Positions 17,029 to 24,045 of a DNA stretch of 64,000 nt are shown here, piece by piece. Origin of the DNA: Pandoraea pulmonicola (GTDB lineage: Bacteria; Pseudomonadota; Gammaproteobacteria; Burkholderiales; Burkholderiaceae); NCBI RefSeq assembly GCF_000815105.2, contig NZ_CP010310.2, forward strand, positions 1,488,001 through 1,552,000. The letters are read 5' to 3'. The translations under genes were made by a program, and so were the position numbers. Within the stretch, counting starts at the first letter, position 1; each line of letters begins with the position of its first letter. The notes under the pieces were generated by a model. That model was not told the origin of the DNA. It made no database searches and worked only from the letters and a program-made list of their open reading frames with translations.

Positions 17029-17894
17029 ACGAAACGCCCCCGGATCCCTCACGCGACGCAGACGCGTCCTCGCGCGAACCGGGGCCGCGCGACGAGGCCG
17101 CGCATACGGAGGCGTCGTGCGCGCCGTTCGACGGCTTTGCGGGGCAGTGGCGCCTCATCCTGACCGCGCTTGGCTTTTTCACCCGCGTGCCGATCCCGGA
17201 GTGGGTCGGCTACTCGCCGGCGCAGTTGAATGCCGCGACGCGTTATTTTTCGCTCGTCGGCGTCTTTGTGGGAATGGTCGTCGCGTTGCTCACCGTCGCC
17301 ATGGGCCGGCTCTGGTCGCCGCCGCTCGCGATCGCACTCGGCCTGGGTGTCAGCGTGTGGCTCACCGATGCGTTCCACGAGGATGGGCTGGCCGATTCGG
17401 TCGATGCATTCGGTGGCGCGTTCGCCCGCGAGCGCGTGCTGGAAATCATGCACGACTCGCGCATCGGGACGTATGGCGCCGTGGCGCTATGGCTCGCCCT
17501 CGCGATCAAATGGCAGGCACTCGTCGACATTCAACGTGCCGTCGGTTGGGCCGGCTTCGCCGTCGTGCTGATCGGCGCACATGCGGCGAGCCGCTGCATG
17601 GCGATCAGCCTGCTGCGAACGCTCGACTATGTTCGTACGGAGGGCAAGGCCAAGCCGATCGCGCAACGACTCGGCGCGAGCGATCTGCTGTTCGGTGTGG
17701 CGTGCAGCGTGCCGTGGGGCGTATGGCCGGACTGGCGTGCGGGCGTGACCGGCGCGGTTGTGCTGGTCGCGGTGCGGGCCGGCTTCGTTCGCTATCTGCG
17801 CCGCAGGCTCGGTGGCTACACAGGCGATGCATTGGGCTTCGCCCAACAGCTCGGCGAGCTCGCGCTGTATCTCACGGTGTGCGCATGGATCTGA
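17025..17894 (+). CDS. cobS: Adenosylcobinamide-GDP ribazoletransferase (cobalamin synthase)
   Basis: This 289-residue integral membrane enzyme joins adenosylcobinamide-GDP with alpha-ribazole(-phosphate). The N-terminal ~40 residues are hydrophilic. The family landmarks ALGFFTRVPIPEW and DAFHEDGLADSVDAFGG (metal/phosphate-binding acidic motif) follow, with several hydrophobic segments. It overlaps cobT (start) and the phosphatase gene cobC (10-base overlap at the end), so the three genes are translationally coupled. Confidence 0.95.
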   Translation: MNETPPDPSRDADASSREPGPRDEAAHTEASCAPFDGFAGQWRLILTALGFFTRVPIPEWVGYSPAQLNAATRYFSLVGVFVGMVVALLTVAMGRLWSPPLAIALGLGVSVWLTDAFHEDGLADSVDAFGGAFARERVLEIMHDSRIGTYGAVALWLALAIKWQALVDIQRAVGWAGFAVVLIGAHAASRCMAISLLRTLDYVRTEGKAKPIAQRLGASDLLFGVACSVPWGVWPDWRAGVTGAVVLVAVRAGFVRYLRRRLGGYTGDALGFAQQLGELALYLTVCAWI

Positions 17895-18481
17895 TACTGA
17901 TGCGGCATCCGCCGCCCGGCGTGGCGCCGAACCTGTGCTACGGCCGCACGGACCTCGACGTCGACGTTTCGCGCTTCGACGCGACTGTCGCCTCGATGCA
18001 GGCCCGGCTGACAATGCTGCTCGACGGCCGTCGCCCGACAGCGATTCACAGCAGTCCGTTGCAACGTGCCCGCCGTGCCGCCGATGTCATTGCCGCGTCG
18101 TTCGATCTGCCGGTGACGGAGGATGCGCGTCTGGCCGAAATGGACTTCGGTGTGTGGGAAATGCGCCCGTGGGACGCCATCGACGGAAACGAACTGGAGG
18201 ACTGGGCGCGCAATGTGGCCACGTTCTCGCCACCGGGGGGCGAGTCGGCGCGCGATATCGTTTTGCGCGTGGATGGGTGGGCGAGGGCGCTGCTCGGCGT
18301 CGCGGGCGACGACGACCTGCACGTTGCCGTGGCGCATGCCGGTCCGATTCGTCTGCATGTCGCCACGGCGCTGCGGTTGCCGACGACGTCGTGCCTGTCC
18401 TGGACGCTCGATTTCGGCGGCATCTGCCATCTTCACATCGGCCGCGAAGGCCATGCCCGCCTGATCCGCTGGAACGCTTGA
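17885..18481 (+). CDS. cobC: Alpha-ribazole phosphatase (histidine phosphatase family)
   Basis: This is a 198-residue phosphoglycerate-mutase-like phosphatase. The catalytic histidine is in ILMRHPPPG, where the usual RHG is RHP. Next comes SSPLQRARRAADVIA, then the acid residue in EMDFGVWEM and the second histidine in VAHAGPIRLH. Context, overlapping cobS, supports removal of the 5'-phosphate from alpha-ribazole phosphate or cobalamin phosphate. The start ATG 17885 lies inside the end of cobS. The RHP triad variant occurs in other CobC proteins, so activity is expected but not proven. Confidence 0.88.
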   Translation: MDLILMRHPPPGVAPNLCYGRTDLDVDVSRFDATVASMQARLTMLLDGRRPTAIHSSPLQRARRAADVIAASFDLPVTEDARLAEMDFGVWEMRPWDAIDGNELEDWARNVATFSPPGGESARDIVLRVDGWARALLGVAGDDDLHVAVAHAGPIRLHVATALRLPTTSCLSWTLDFGGICHLHIGREGHARLIRWNA

Positions 18482-18518
18482 GGCGTCCGACGCCAACGCA
18501 AGGCGCCGGCGCAGGACC

Positions 18519-19466
18519 TCAGCGGGCTGCAGACGGCGTACGCCGCGAGCGCGCGATGTCGAGGTCTTCGCACATGACGCGGGCGCCGTCGAGAATGCGC
18601 GGCCCGGGGCGATTGATCAGATCGCCGTCGATGCCGAACAGGTTGTTGTGCGTTACCGCCGGCAGTTGCGGCCACTTGCGCCAGCTCTCGAGCGTCGCGA
18701 GCGGCTTGTCGGACTGCGTCGCGCCCGGCGTCGCGGTAAACATCGCCTCCGGACGCTTGGCCAGCACGGCCTCGACGGACACGCGCGGCACGAGCGGCGC
18801 TTCGTCCGCGAACACATTCACGCCGCCGCACAGCCGGATCACATCGCTCACCATGTGCGTGCCGTTGAGCGTCATGAGCGGTTGCGTCCACACCTGATAG
18901 AACACCGTAACCGGTGCGCGCGAGGCGTATTGCTTGCGCAGCGCTTCGTAGCGTGCGCGAAATGCGTCGGCCGACGCATGCGCTTTCGCGGGCGTGCCGG
19001 CGAGCGTGCCGATACGCTCGATGGCGTCGGGCAGATCGGTCAGGTGTTTCGGCTCCGAATAGAACACCGGCAGCTTGAGTTGACGCAGGGCTTCGACCTG
19101 GCGCTGCGAGTTGCCGTGCATCCACACGACAAGCAGATCCGGCTTGAGTGCGAGAATGCGCTCCAGGTCGAGCGCGCTGTTGTCGCCCACGCGGGGAATG
19201 CGGCGCGCGGCTTCAGGGTAGTCGGAGTATGCCACCGTCCCCACGACGTGATCGCCGGCCCCCGCGGCGAACAGCAGTTCGGTGGCGTGCGGGGCGAGGC
19301 TCACGATACGCTGCGCCGGTGCGGCGAGCGTGACGGTGGCGCCCGTGTCGTCCTTGACAGTGATGGCGGCGTGGGCGCTCGGCGAGGTCATGCCCGCCAC
19401 GGCAAACGTGAGCAGGCTTGCGCCAAGGGCAGTCAGGAGACGGAAGGTGGGGGATTTGAGCGACAT
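18519..19466 (-). CDS. btuF: Cobalamin ABC transporter periplasmic binding protein
   Basis: The 315-residue protein has a signal peptide (LLTALGASLLTFAVAGMTSPSAHA) and a class III periplasmic-binding domain. The landmarks are RIVSLAPHATELLFAAGAG and VAYSDYPEAARRIPRVGD, followed by the long connecting helix. It delivers cobalamin to BtuCD. The start was set at ATG 19466, directly before the signal peptide; the frame is open further upstream but that part is Arg-rich and not signal-like. It converges with cobC. A 9-bp inverted repeat CGAGAATGG/CCATTCTCG (19490-19498 and 19542-19550) sits in its leader. Confidence 0.9.
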   Translation of the reverse strand: MSLKSPTFRLLTALGASLLTFAVAGMTSPSAHAAITVKDDTGATVTLAAPAQRIVSLAPHATELLFAAGAGDHVVGTVAYSDYPEAARRIPRVGDNSALDLERILALKPDLLVVWMHGNSQRQVEALRQLKLPVFYSEPKHLTDLPDAIERIGTLAGTPAKAHASADAFRARYEALRKQYASRAPVTVFYQVWTQPLMTLNGTHMVSDVIRLCGGVNVFADEAPLVPRVSVEAVLAKRPEAMFTATPGATQSDKPLATLESWRKWPQLPAVTHNNLFGIDGDLINRPGPRILDGARVMCEDLDIARSRRTPSAAR

Positions 19467-19753
19467 CGGGACGGGCGGAGAACGGTGGGCGAGAATGGAG
19501 GTGCGGCGCTGGCACGTGCAGCCGGATCGCCGCCGGACTCGCCATTCTCGACGCCTTGCGCCGCGCGGGCAAGGGTTCGTCGCACCGAGACGGTGAACCG
19601 CGCTCACGCTGCGGTTGTCGAACGACGCGTGGCGGGGTGTCGCCTGCCGTGCCTTTCGGGAGGCGGCAGTGGTACTGGGAATGGCGCGTTGAGCGCCTCG
19701 TTGACATGTGCGGGGCGCCTCAGGTCCCGGAGAACAACCAAGGAGTCGTAGCC

Positions 19754-19918
19754 GTGAAGCGAAAATTCGGAATGATGAGCGCGCTGGTGCTCGGCCTGGC
19801 AACGATGCTCGGTGCATGCGCCGCGCCTGACGGTCGCGGCGGCGCGAGTGCGGCAAGCGGCACCAGCAAGGTTCAGGCGTACGGCGTGATCGATGGCGGC
19901 GTCACGGTGGTGAAGTGA
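19754..19918 (+). CDS. Small putative lipoprotein, 54 aa
   Basis: The gene starts at GTG 19754, supported by the ribosome site AAGGAG 10 bases upstream. It encodes a signal peptide with a lipobox (LATMLGAC, Cys about residue 22), then a short Gly/Ala/Ser linker and the tail KVQAYGVIDGGVTVVK. This is the pattern of small betaproteobacterial outer-membrane lipoproteins of unknown role. It ends 9 bases from the convergent RP1 gene. Partial copies of its 3' end recur at 21769 and 23884, between the repeat-protein genes. Confidence 0.75.
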   Translation: MKRKFGMMSALVLGLATMLGACAAPDGRGGASAASGTSKVQAYGVIDGGVTVVK

Positions 19919-19927
19919 CGGGCTGCT

Positions 19928-21646
19928 TCACGATGGCAGCGTGCCGGCCTTGCGGAGTCGCTCTTCGCCGCGCACGGTCAGCGTGCCGTCTATATGAAGG
20001 TAAGTTCTCAGCGCCCCGGTTGAGACGTTGTACTGTCTGGCCAGGCCGTCGAGCCCGCCAGCGGCCTCGATCCCCGACGGGCCGAGGGTCGCCCACTGTC
20101 GCAACATGGCGAGGGGGATCGCCCGCCTCCAGTTCGGGTTGAGCCGGTCTTCGGCGCGCTGGGACAGGCGGCCGTCCGCACGAAGGTAAGTTCTCAATGC
20201 GACAACCGAGACGTTGCTCTGTCTGGCCAGTGCGTCGAGCCCGCCAGCGGCCTTGATCCCCGCTTCGCCGAGGGTCGCCCACCGCCACAACATGTCGTTG
20301 TTGATCTCCACTTTCCCTTCCGGGTTGAGCCGGTCCTCGCCATACTGAGTCAGCGTGCCGTTTGCGCGGAGGTAATTTCGCAGTGCCCCGACTGAGATGT
20401 TGTTCTGCCCAGCCAGACCGTTGATCCCGCCCGCAGCCTTGATCCCCGCACGGCCGAGGGTCGCCCACTGCCGCACCATGTCGGCGGTGATCTCCGCTTT
20501 CTCTTCCGGGTTGGGGCCTGGGGTGAGTCGGTCCTTGCCTTGCTGGATCAGTGTGCGGTCTGAACGAAGGTAATTCCCCTGTGCCGGAGTCGAGACGTCG
20601 TTCCGCCTGGCCAGACCGCCGATCCCGTTTGCGGCCCTGATTTCCGCCGGGTCCAGGGCTGCCCGCTGTCGCAGCATGTCGTCTGTGATCCTCGTTTTTC
20701 TGCCCGGGTTTAGCCGGTTCGCGCCGCGCTGGCGCAGCGTGCCGTCTGAACGAAGGTAATTTCTCAGTGCAGCAAATGAAACGTTGTTTTTTCTGGAAAG
20801 ACCGATGAGCCCGCCCGCGGCCTGGATCCCCGCACGGCCGAGGGCTACCCACTCTCGCAACATGTCGTCAGTGATCTTGGCTTCCCCGTCCGGCGCGCCA
20901 GTCTCTTGTCGAAGGATCCTGGCCGGGGGCGGCATGAAAGCTGTGCTCCTTCCACGGCTTGCGTCGTGTGGCGCCGAGCGCTCTTGCGCTGCGCTGTTCG
21001 AGGCGATTTCCAGTGTTGTGAGAGGGCGGCGTCGCTGGACCGAACTCGATGGTCCGTCGGCCCACGTCCCGACATGGGTCGGCAGCACCGGTGCTGCCGC
21101 CATGTCCAAGTTTCCTTGCACCCACGCCATGATGAGCGGCGTTGCCGAGGGGGACGGTCGTTGGACTGGACCCGACGACATGCAGGCTAAAGCTCCGGTA
21201 TTGGCATCCGGCGCGGGCATGCCGAATTGGTAGTCCAGCAGCCCATCCAGTACTTGCGGCGTTGCGGAGGGCGGTGGCCGTGGGATGAAGTCCGGCGAGG
21301 CGTCCGCCGCCCAGGCATGGCAGGGCGGTTGCGTTTGCGCCCCAGCCTGATCTGCCTGATGCACCCAGCGGACATCGGCGCCGACGGTGGACAACTGCAT
21401 CGACGTCGACAGGCTCATGGTCCCTGGAGCCGGTCCGGCGCCCGTCATTGTTCTGAGCGGCGGCAGAAGTTGAGCCAAACTCGGCGGCATACGGGGCCAT
21501 CCATCGGCACGGTGCACCTCATGCACGTCGGCGGCAAGGGGGGACGGCTGGGTTGAAGTCCAGGTTGACGGAGCAGACTGCGCCGACGTGCAAGTCGTCA
21601 CGGGAAGCTGGGAGCACAGGGCCCCAGCACCAGGAACGGGACACAT
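19928..21646 (-). CDS. RP1: modular repeat protein, 5 repeats of a 62-residue helix-turn-helix unit (unknown function)
   Basis: I do not recognise this 572-residue protein. Residues 1-256 are Ser/Thr/Pro-rich and low in structure; the first acidic residue is Asp40. This part holds recurring RPPPSATPQVLDGLLDYQ-type blocks (from residue 123) and a basic, Pro-rich patch before the repeats (FMPPPARILRQETG). Residues 257-572 are five tandem repeats (62, 66, 62, 62, 64 residues). Each has a first helix like ITDDMLREWVALG, a conserved AAGG, and a helix-turn-helix-like stretch as in LSRKNNVSFAALRNYL, ending LNPGRK. Repeat 2 is the most degraded (LDPAEIRAANG, STPAQGN) and carries a 4-residue insertion. 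The start ATG 21646 is conserved in all four paralogues; the ribosome site is weak. No enzyme motif, signal peptide or membrane segment is seen. A DNA-binding or secreted-effector role is inference only. Confidence 0.75.
   Translation of the reverse strand: MCPVPGAGALCSQLPVTTCTSAQSAPSTWTSTQPSPLAADVHEVHRADGWPRMPPSLAQLLPPLRTMTGAGPAPGTMSLSTSMQLSTVGADVRWVHQADQAGAQTQPPCHAWAADASPDFIPRPPPSATPQVLDGLLDYQFGMPAPDANTGALACMSSGPVQRPSPSATPLIMAWVQGNLDMAAAPVLPTHVGTWADGPSSSVQRRRPLTTLEIASNSAAQERSAPHDASRGRSTAFMPPPARILRQETGAPDGEAKITDDMLREWVALGRAGIQAAGGLIGLSRKNNVSFAALRNYLRSDGTLRQRGANRLNPGRKTRITDDMLRQRAALDPAEIRAANGIGGLARRNDVSTPAQGNYLRSDRTLIQQGKDRLTPGPNPEEKAEITADMVRQWATLGRAGIKAAGGINGLAGQNNISVGALRNYLRANGTLTQYGEDRLNPEGKVEINNDMLWRWATLGEAGIKAAGGLDALARQSNVSVVALRTYLRADGRLSQRAEDRLNPNWRRAIPLAMLRQWATLGPSGIEAAGGLDGLARQYNVSTGALRTYLHIDGTLTVRGEERLRKAGTLPS
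19931..20878 (-). repeat. 186-bp tandem repeats of RP1 (5 units)
   Basis: There are five head-to-tail coding units of about 186 bp (one of 198, one of 192) with the recurring core GLARRNNVSVAALRTYL. The last unit begins AIPLAMLRQW instead of ITDDMLRQW and ends RLRKAGTLPS, so it looks like a C-terminal cap. Confidence 0.9.
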
Positions 21647-21867
21647 TGAATTGATCTCAGGGAAGCGCTTTCGATCGCGGCGCGCAGTCCGCCGCAGGCT
21701 TCCGATTGTCGCAGAGGCTCACCTGTCCCACATGCACAAATCGCTCTTTGGCGGCGTTGCAGGAACCCGCAAGGTTCGGGCGCACGGCGCGATCCGTGCG
21801 GCAAGAACGCGCGGCATGGCGTGAGGCCGGGATGTCGAGACAGGAGCCGGGGCCGCGTTCACATTGG
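21647..21867 (-). promoter_or_regulatory. RP1 upstream region with block conserved in all four RP genes
   Basis: The forward-strand text CCGATTGTCGCAGAGGCTCA (21702-21721) is identical upstream of RP1, RP2, RP3 and RP4 and is followed by a near-identical CATGCACAAATCG. Reading frames through the block differ between copies, so it looks non-coding. On the minus strand it contains TGCGACAAT, a possible extended -10. The left part of the gap holds the 3' flank of RP2 and a degraded copy of the lipoprotein tail (about 21769-21795). Confidence 0.5.
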
Positions 21868-23748
21868 CTACATGTCCTTGCAGAGCCGCTCCTTGCCGCG
21901 CACGGTCAGCGAGCCGTTTGCACGAAGGTAAGCTCTCAGTGCCACGGCTGAGACGTGGTTCTGTCTGGCCAGGCCGTCGATCCCGCCAGCGGCCTTGATT
22001 CCCGCCGGGCCGAGGGTCGCCCACTCTCGCAGCATGGCGACGCTGATCCCCATTTTCCCGCCCGGGTTGAGCCGGTCCTCACCGCGCTGGGTCAGCGAGC
22101 CGTCTGCACGAAGGTAAGTTCTCAGTGACACCATTGAAACGTTGTACCCCCTGGACAGGCCCTTGAGCCCGCCCGCGCGCTGAATCCCCGCACGGCCGAG
22201 GGTTGCCCACTGCCGCAACATGTCGTCGGTGATCTCCACTTTCCCGCCTGGGCTGAGCTTGTCCTCGCCGTACGGGGTCAGCGTGCCGTTTGTGCGGAGG
22301 TAATTTCTCAGCGCCCCGGCCGAGACGTTCTTCTGTGCGGCCAGACCCTCGATCCCGCCCGCAGCCTTGATTCCCGCACGGCCGAGGGCCGCCCACTGTC
22401 GCAACATGCCGTCGGTGATCTCCGCTTTCCCGCCTGGAGTGAGCCGGTCCTGGCCGTGCTGACTCGGCACGCCGTCTGCATGAAGAAAACGTCTCGGTGC
22501 CCTGACCGAGACGTTGTTCCGTCTGGCCAGACCGTCGACCCCGCCCGCCGCCTCAATCCCCGCCGAGCCGGGGGCCGCCCTCCGTTGCACCATGTCGTCG
22601 GTGATCGCCACTTCCTCGCCTGGGTTGAGCCGCCGCTCACCGTAACGGGTCAGCGAGCCGTCTGCCCGAAGGTAAGCTCTCAGTGCTACAGCCGAGACCT
22701 TGTTCCTTCTGGCCAGTTCGTTGACGCCGCCAGCGGCGTTGATTCCGTCAAGGCCGAGGGCCGCCCACTGTCGCAACATGTCGTCGGTGACCCGCGCTTT
22801 TCTGCCCGGGTCGAGCCGGTCCTCGCCGCGCGGGGTCAGCGTGCCGTCTGCTCGAAGGTAATTTTTCAGTGCCGCAACCGTGACATTGTCGCGTTTAGCC
22901 AGGCCTTCGCGCCCACCCACGGTCTTAAGCCCTGCCGGGCCGAGGGCTGCCCACTGCCGCAACATGTTGTCGGTGACCTTCGTATTCCCATTCGACGCGT
23001 CAGTCTCTTGACGAGGGAATTTGGTCGGCGGTGGCATGCAAACTGCGTCCCTTCCACTGCCTGCGTCGCGTGGCGCCGAACGCTTTTCCGCTTCGCTGTT
23101 CGAGGTGGCTTCCAGCGTTGCGAAGGAACGCGGTTGGGGGACCCAATTCGATGCGCTGTCGGCCAGCGTTTCGACATTGACCTGCGGCGCCGGTGCGGCC
23201 GCCATGTCCATGTTCTCTTGCAGCCACTCGACTATTAGCGGCGTTATGGAGGGGGACGGTCGTTGGATTGACCCCGACGGCATGCAGGCTAAAGCCTCGG
23301 TATTGGCATCCGGCGCGGGTATGCCGTATTGGTAGTCCAGCAACCCCTCCAGTACTTGCGGTGTTGCGGAGGGGGGCGGCCGCTGGACGAAGTCCGGCGA
23401 GGCGTCTACCGCCTCCGCATGGATGGGGGGGGGCGTTTGCATCCCAGTCTGATCAGATTGATGCACCCAGCGGACATTGGCGCCGACGGTAGTCAACTGT
23501 GTCAATGTCGACTGGCTCATGGTTTCCGGGGCCTGTCCGGCGCCCGTCATTGTTCTGATCGGCGGCAGAAGTTGCCCCAAACTCGGTGGCATACAGGACC
23601 ATCCATCGACTTGGCGCACCTCATGCACGTTGGCGGCAAGGATGGACGGCTGCGTTGGCGTTGACGTTGACGGAGCAGACGGGACCGACGTGAAAGTCGT
23701 CAAGGAAAACCGGGAACAGGGAGCCTCAGCGCCAGGAACGGGACACAT
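21868..23748 (-). CDS. RP2: modular repeat protein, 6 repeats of a 62-residue helix-turn-helix unit (unknown function)
   Basis: This 626-residue paralogue of RP1 also has an N-terminal part of exactly 256 residues before the repeats, with the same blocks (VHEVRQVDGW, RWVHQSDQ, RPPPSATPQVLEGLLDYQYG) and the basic patch PPPTKFPRQETD. Six tandem repeats follow: the first begins KVTDNMLRQWAALGPAGL, and the last begins GISVAMLREWATLG. Repeat 3 is degraded (AAPGSAG, RAPRRFL). The C-terminus RLCKDM is four residues shorter than in the paralogues, because the position coding Trp in RP4 is a TAG stop here. I used ATG 23748, the MCPVPG start shared with RP1 and RP4; an upstream in-frame GTG at 23787 would add 13 residues (RKRFPEINS). 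Function unknown. Confidence 0.75.
   Translation of the reverse strand: MCPVPGAEAPCSRFSLTTFTSVPSAPSTSTPTQPSILAANVHEVRQVDGWSCMPPSLGQLLPPIRTMTGAGQAPETMSQSTLTQLTTVGANVRWVHQSDQTGMQTPPPIHAEAVDASPDFVQRPPPSATPQVLEGLLDYQYGIPAPDANTEALACMPSGSIQRPSPSITPLIVEWLQENMDMAAAPAPQVNVETLADSASNWVPQPRSFATLEATSNSEAEKRSAPRDAGSGRDAVCMPPPTKFPRQETDASNGNTKVTDNMLRQWAALGPAGLKTVGGREGLAKRDNVTVAALKNYLRADGTLTPRGEDRLDPGRKARVTDDMLRQWAALGLDGINAAGGVNELARRNKVSAVALRAYLRADGSLTRYGERRLNPGEEVAITDDMVQRRAAPGSAGIEAAGGVDGLARRNNVSVRAPRRFLHADGVPSQHGQDRLTPGGKAEITDGMLRQWAALGRAGIKAAGGIEGLAAQKNVSAGALRNYLRTNGTLTPYGEDKLSPGGKVEITDDMLRQWATLGRAGIQRAGGLKGLSRGYNVSMVSLRTYLRADGSLTQRGEDRLNPGGKMGISVAMLREWATLGPAGIKAAGGIDGLARQNHVSAVALRAYLRANGSLTVRGKERLCKDM
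21871..22980 (-). repeat. 186-bp tandem repeats of RP2 (6 units)
   Basis: There are six coding units of 62 residues (the last of 60). Repeat residues 31-32 read DN, NK, NN, KN, YN, NH, while the surrounding GLARR-VS-ALR framework is held nearly constant. Confidence 0.9.
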
Positions 23749-24045
23749 TGAATTGATCTCAGGGAAGCGCTTTCGATCACGGCGCACCTGTCATCGTCGC
23801 AGTCCACCGCAGGCTTCCGATTGTCGCAGAGGCTCATCTATCCCACATGCACAAATCGCTCTTTGGCAGCGTTGCAGGCGCCCGCAAGGTTCCGGCGTAC
23901 GGCGTGCTCGATGGCGGCGTCACGGTAGTGAAGTGCGGGCCGTTGAAGTTCGGCGACGACCAGGAGGCGAACGTCAAGTACCCGGTACAGGAAAGATCGG
24001 CACGGCGTGAAGCTAAGGTGTTCAGGCAGGACGCCGGGCTGCGAT
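23749..24045 (-). promoter_or_regulatory. RP2 upstream region and RP2-RP3 spacer
   Basis: It contains the conserved RP upstream block (CCGATTGTCGCAGAGGCTCA, 23817-23836), the CATGCACAAATCG element, and then a recognisable copy of the 3' end of the 19754 lipoprotein gene (23884-23934). The remainder (to 24045) is the 3' flank of RP3. No intact gene is seen. Confidence 0.5.
23884..23934 (+). pseudogene. Duplicated 3' fragment of the small lipoprotein gene
   Basis: The frame reads KVPAYGVLDGGVTVVK followed by a Cys codon where the complete gene at 19754 has its stop. The DNA matches 19866-19916 with only a few changes. Start, signal peptide and lipobox are missing. The fragment marks one edge of the duplicated unit that carries the RP genes. 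Confidence 0.8.

Noticed and set aside
19464..19560. A second cobalamin riboswitch in front of btuF
   Set aside because: No B12 box or other conserved element is seen on the minus strand; only a short inverted repeat is present.
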